From Solirubrobacterales bacterium (lineage in GTDB: Bacteria; Actinomycetota; Thermoleophilia; Solirubrobacterales; Solirubrobacteraceae): DNA of 64,000 nucleotides. Each line of letters opens with the position of its first letter. Position 1 is the first letter of the stretch. The position numbers were made by a program, and so were the translations under genes. Under the pieces are notes generated by a model, which saw only the letters and a program-made list of their open reading frames with translations, made no database searches and was not told where the DNA came from. The DNA lies in assembly GCA_027315115.1 (NCBI GenBank), contig DAHUYQ010000036.1:1-64000 (forward strand). Direction: 5' to 3'. Shown in pieces: positions 60,729 to 64,000 of this stretch.

Positions 60729-63700
60729 GTGCCGTGTGTTTCGAGGTGCCTGAAGTGCTGGATCGTGTCCATCATCTGCGCCTGTGCGGCCGGCGCCGGC
60801 TTGCCGCCGGCCGCACAGGCCGAAGATCCGTCGAGTAGCGGCGCGTTTTCCAGCAACCTGGTGATCACGGGCTCGCCGGACGAAGCCGCACAGCTCAAGG
60901 CCGAAGAAGAAGCGCGTAGTGCGAGCCCCGAAGCTGTGCGCGAGCGCGAAGAATCCGAGGCGGCCTACGAAACGCTCGGCCCGCAGGCCGCGGCGAAGCT
61001 CGTGGGCGAACGGTTCGCCAATGTTGATCGCCCCGACGGCGGACTGCCAACGCTGCCGGCGGGGGAGCAGGTCGGCAAGTTGCTGAGCACGCATGCGGCT
61101 CAGCTCGTCACGCCTGCGAGTGCGGGTGGGCAAGGTGCGCACGCGGTGCTCGAATCGCTCGGCCCGATCGCTGTGCGGGAAGGCGGCTCGCTTGAGCCGA
61201 TCCAGTTGGGGTTGGAAGAACGCGGTGGTTCCTTCGTGCCGAAGCGTGCGCCGCTGGCACTCAGTTTCCCTGGCGATCTCTCTCAGGGTGTCACGCTGCC
61301 GGGCGTGGGCGTGACGCTCACCCCGCTAGGTGCGTCCGGATCCGTGGCGAACGCCGCGCACGCGCGGCTTGACGGCGACGCGGTGCTCTGGGGTGGCTCC
61401 TCGATGGGGACCGCGGTGGATGTGATGGCCAAGCCGACGACTGCCGGGTTTGATCTCATCGCCGTGTTGCGGGCCCAGGCGAGCCCGGAAACGCTGCGCT
61501 TTAGGGTCGGGCTACCGGAGGGCGCGACTCTCGTGCAGGGCGGTGGCGGTCGGGTGTTGGTGCGCAAGGCCGGCGAGACGCTTGCGAGCATCCTGCCACC
61601 GAGTGCGCTCGATGCGGAAAGCAACCTCGTCCAAGGAGTGACGATGAGCGTGGCGGGCGACGTCCTGACGGTGGCGGTGCCGCATCCGGCGGGTAGCTAC
61701 CGATACCCGATCGAGGTCGATCCGGGGGTCGAAGAATACATATACCCCAAATACCCCAACGGTAATGCGACGAACTGGCATTACAAAGAACCAGAAGGTG
61801 GTGGATACCTCTACCACCCCGAAGATCCGTGGCACGCCGGGGGCGTGTATATCACTCGCGAAGGCTCCTTTCCCGAAGCAGACTGGGCAGCCGTTGCTAT
61901 GACGACCAACGGCGACTCTAAAATATACAAGGCGACGCTGAAAGACACAATCTGCGCCGCCAATTGCAAGTATGGCTCCACGGTGAGCTTTGGTTACCTT
62001 GAAAGCTGGGCCGAAATCGGTAAGGCTGGCGTTGAAAGCAACAAGGCTGTGCTCGCCACGCCGGGCTCAACCGAAGCGCCTTCGGAAGCGACCGTGTGCG
62101 CATCTGGCTGCTCTACGACTGCTGGCGCGCCGGGCAACGGCGTGGATCTGCGGGTTCAGACGGCGCTTTCAACCGAACAGTACCAGGAATCGACAGAATT
62201 CCATCCCTGTTGTGAAATCTGGGCTGAGTTTTACGACGAGACGACATACATCTCCGAGCCGGCCGGCAGTCACGCGACCGTCAAATACAATCGGGAATAT
62301 CAGCTTGGCCCTGGCCATACCGCAAACGTGGTCAGCACTAACGCATGGTTTGGCCCCTACAGCGGCGCGTTTGAATACGAAGCAGAAGATGCTGGTCTCG
62401 GAGTCTCGGCCGCGCATGTGGAAGTCGATGAAGGCGGCTCCTGGAAGACGGTATGGACAAAGAGCTATGCGGAATCCGAAGGTTGCATAGGGGTGGAGTG
62501 CGCGCCGTCTCAAAAACAAGAATTGACGTGGGCATCACTCAAAGCGGAACTGCCGAACGGAACGGATCATGTTCGGGTGTCGGCTGAAGATCCGACGAGC
62601 AACAGTTCGTCTGCTGAACACGGTGAAGGTGAAACGACAATTCACGTTGACACAACGCCGCCGCACGGCATCGCGATCACGGGTATGCCCTACAAAGAAA
62701 ACGAAGCGAAACAAAAGGATTACGAACTTGGTGAAGTGCCAGCGCCTGTGAAGGTGTCCGCAAGCGATGGCGAAGGTGAAGTGGAAAGCTCGGGTATCAG
62801 CTCGATCGAACTTGCGGTAGACGGGCATAGTCTGGGTCGTGAGTACACGGCGCATTGCTCTCCAGGGCCGTGTACTGGTACGGCGGAATGGACGATCAAC
62901 GGTTCAGAACTCGGTGCCGGCTATCACGTGCTTGAAGCGATCGCGACCGACAATGCGGGGAACAAGACGCCTGTGATGAGCGTCCCATTGCTGGTGTCAT
63001 CTGCGAGCCCGGTGGCGCTCGGCCCCGGGTCGGTGAACCCGCAGTCGGGAGACTTCGCGCTTGAAGCGACGGATGTAAGCATGAGCGGAGGGATGGGTGG
63101 CCTCTCGGTGACGCGTCACTACGACTCGCTGAATCCGAGGGAGGGTCTGGAAGGTCCGGTGGGTCCGCAGTGGACGATCGGTCTGAACAGCGGGGCGAGC
63201 TTGGAAGAATTGCCGGATGGCAGTGTGATGCTGGTAGGCCCGCAGGGCCTGGCGCAGTTCTTGAAGAAGGAAGGCGGCGGGTTTGAAGCACCGCCTGGCG
63301 ATGGGAACCTGACGTTGGAAGGCAAGTATGAAGAAGTGGAAAAGGAAGGCAAGAAGGAAACCCACGCCAGCGAATATATGCTCAAGGACGCCAAGGAAGG
63401 CATTACTACGCGTTTCACGAAGCCTGAAGGCGCAGAAGACTGGCTGGCGACGGTCGCGGAAGGTCCGATTGCGACGGACACGACGACGGATAGCTATCAG
63501 GTGCAGGAAGTCGAAGGGCAGAAGATCGTTGAGCCGCTGCTTGAGGTCGCGCCGCATCCGAATGCGACGTGTACTTCTGAACGGGTGAAGGTCGGTGAAG
63601 AATACGAAACGCGGTTCGACTTGGAACGCGGCTGTCGTGCGTTGACGTTCAACTATGCGAAGGAAACGACCGCGACCGGGCAGGCGCTGAGCGAATGGGG

Positions 63701-64000
63701 CGACTACAAGGGTGATCTCACGCGGGTCTATTTCCACGCGTGGGATCCGGCGTCTAAATCGATGAAGACGAAGGAGGTAACCCACTACCTTTACGATAAG
63801 GGCGGACGTTTGCGGGCGGTTTGGAATCCGCAGACCGAACCGGAACCCGAATCGGAAGGGTGCGCGACGAACCTCGCCGCAAAAGGCTGTCTTGCGACAA
63901 TTTACGCCTACGACGAAAACGGACGGCTGGTGGCGTTGACGCCGCCGGGCCAGGAGTCGTGGGCCTTTACCTATAAGCGCCGCAGCGGAGACCAGTTTGC
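60729..64000 (+). CDS. Secreted RHS-family protein, N-terminal part (truncated by window)
   Basis: An open frame of 1,090 codons without a stop to the window end. GTG 60729 has AGGGGGAG at 6 nt. Signal peptide: CWIVSIICACAAGAGLPPAAQA, cleaved near residue 33. Residues about 35-340 are an Ala/Glu-rich then beta-rich region; about 660-760 look like Ig-like domains (GISSIELAVDG, HVLEAIATDNAGNKTP). From about 775, SVNPQSGDFALEATDVSMSGGMGGLSVTRHYDS is a DUF6531-type start of the RHS shell, followed by YD-like repeats (YDENGRLVALTPPGQE). Glu is almost always GAA and G+C falls to about 57 % in places, unlike neighbours. Probably a wall-associated protein or polymorphic toxin; the toxin end, if any, is outside. 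Confidence 0.85.
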   Translation, partial: MPCVSRCLKCWIVSIICACAAGAGLPPAAQAEDPSSSGAFSSNLVITGSPDEAAQLKAEEEARSASPEAVREREESEAAYETLGPQAAAKLVGERFANVDRPDGGLPTLPAGEQVGKLLSTHAAQLVTPASAGGQGAHAVLESLGPIAVREGGSLEPIQLGLEERGGSFVPKRAPLALSFPGDLSQGVTLPGVGVTLTPLGASGSVANAAHARLDGDAVLWGGSSMGTAVDVMAKPTTAGFDLIAVLRAQASPETLRFRVGLPEGATLVQGGGGRVLVRKAGETLASILPPSALDAESNLVQGVTMSVAGDVLTVAVPHPAGSYRYPIEVDPGVEEYIYPKYPNGNATNWHYKEPEGGGYLYHPEDPWHAGGVYITREGSFPEADWAAVAMTTNGDSKIYKATLKDTICAANCKYGSTVSFGYLESWAEIGKAGVESNKAVLATPGSTEAPSEATVCASGCSTTAGAPGNGVDLRVQTALSTEQYQESTEFHPCCEIWAEFYDETTYISEPAGSHATVKYNREYQLGPGHTANVVSTNAWFGPYSGAFEYEAEDAGLGVSAAHVEVDEGGSWKTVWTKSYAESEGCIGVECAPSQKQELTWASLKAELPNGTDHVRVSAEDPTSNSSSAEHGEGETTIHVDTTPPHGIAITGMPYKENEAKQKDYELGEVPAPVKVSASDGEGEVESSGISSIELAVDGHSLGREYTAHCSPGPCTGTAEWTINGSELGAGYHVLEAIATDNAGNKTPVMSVPLLVSSASPVALGPGSVNPQSGDFALEATDVSMSGGMGGLSVTRHYDSLNPREGLEGPVGPQWTIGLNSGASLEELPDGSVMLVGPQGLAQFLKKEGGGFEAPPGDGNLTLEGKYEEVEKEGKKETHASEYMLKDAKEGITTRFTKPEGAEDWLATVAEGPIATDTTTDSYQVQEVEGQKIVEPLLEVAPHPNATCTSERVKVGEEYETRFDLERGCRALTFNYAKETTATGQALSEWGDYKGDLTRVYFHAWDPASKSMKTKEVTHYLYDKGGRLRAVWNPQTEPEPESEGCATNLAAKGCLATIYAYDENGRLVALTPPGQESWAFTYKRRSGDQF

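Overview
The window is a GC-rich (about 70 %) chromosomal segment with dense genes, many GTG/TTG starts and 1-4 bp stop/start overlaps. Gene content points to an actinobacterium: SepF, a pgeF-yggS-sepF-proC-yggT block, MurA with Asp in place of the catalytic Cys, and dxr-rseP-ispG in close linkage. The short HisG plus HisZ pair, instead of the long HisG of mycobacteria and streptomycetes, suggests a deep-branching class such as Thermoleophilia (Solirubrobacterales-like). This placement is inference from gene content; the 16S fragment is too short to settle it.

Layout. 1-3800: end of an rRNA operon (16S 3' end, spacer without tRNA, 23S, 5S). 3899-4302: a small minus-strand gene facing murA across a promoter region with two LexA-like boxes. 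4429-17550: murA, the histidine genes hisZ-hisG-hisD-hisB-hisH-hisA-hisF, a CCA-adding-type nucleotidyltransferase, then pgeF-yggS-sepF-proC-yggT-lspA-rluD. 17679-19471: rpsB (with a very long C-terminal tail) and tsf.

19755-48664: a ~29 kb accessory block separating rpsB-tsf from pyrH-frr, genes that are normally contiguous. It holds a NarL-type kinase/regulator pair, a second regulator without its phospho-Asp, a degenerate sugar nucleotidyltransferase, a secreted beta-helix protein and a nearly complete Wzx/Wzy-type exopolysaccharide locus. That locus has an initiating sugar-phosphate transferase, five glycosyltransferases, a FemAB-type acyltransferase, a polysaccharide deacetylase, an epimerase, two DegT aminotransferases, a Gfo/Idh/MocA oxidoreductase, a hexapeptide acyltransferase, a chain-length protein, a polymerase/ligase and a flippase. 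It also carries a 1,687-residue secreted protein and an ECF sigma factor that heads an amino-sugar operon. Inferred workflow: nucleotide sugars are made and aminated, the chain is begun on undecaprenyl phosphate, extended, flipped, polymerised and modified outside.

48850-59718: pyrH-frr-uppS-cdsA-dxr-rseP, then an AMP-forming acyl-CoA ligase, a DUF4143 ATPase and an HTH/nucleotidyltransferase gene, then ispG. The ATPase and nucleotidyltransferase genes are each preceded by repeats spaced exactly 22 bp, the most novel regulatory signal here. 59877-64000: a LuxR-type regulator with a degenerate receiver, and the start of a secreted RHS-family protein, cut by the window end, with clearly different codon use.

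Two themes recur. First, -10 hexamers of the form TANNNT sit 6-10 nt before many start codons, implying leaderless or near-leaderless mRNAs. Second, short tandem duplications (18-39 bp units, kept in frame inside genes) lie in unconserved parts of several proteins. I saw no tRNA gene, CRISPR array, insertion sequence or integrase.
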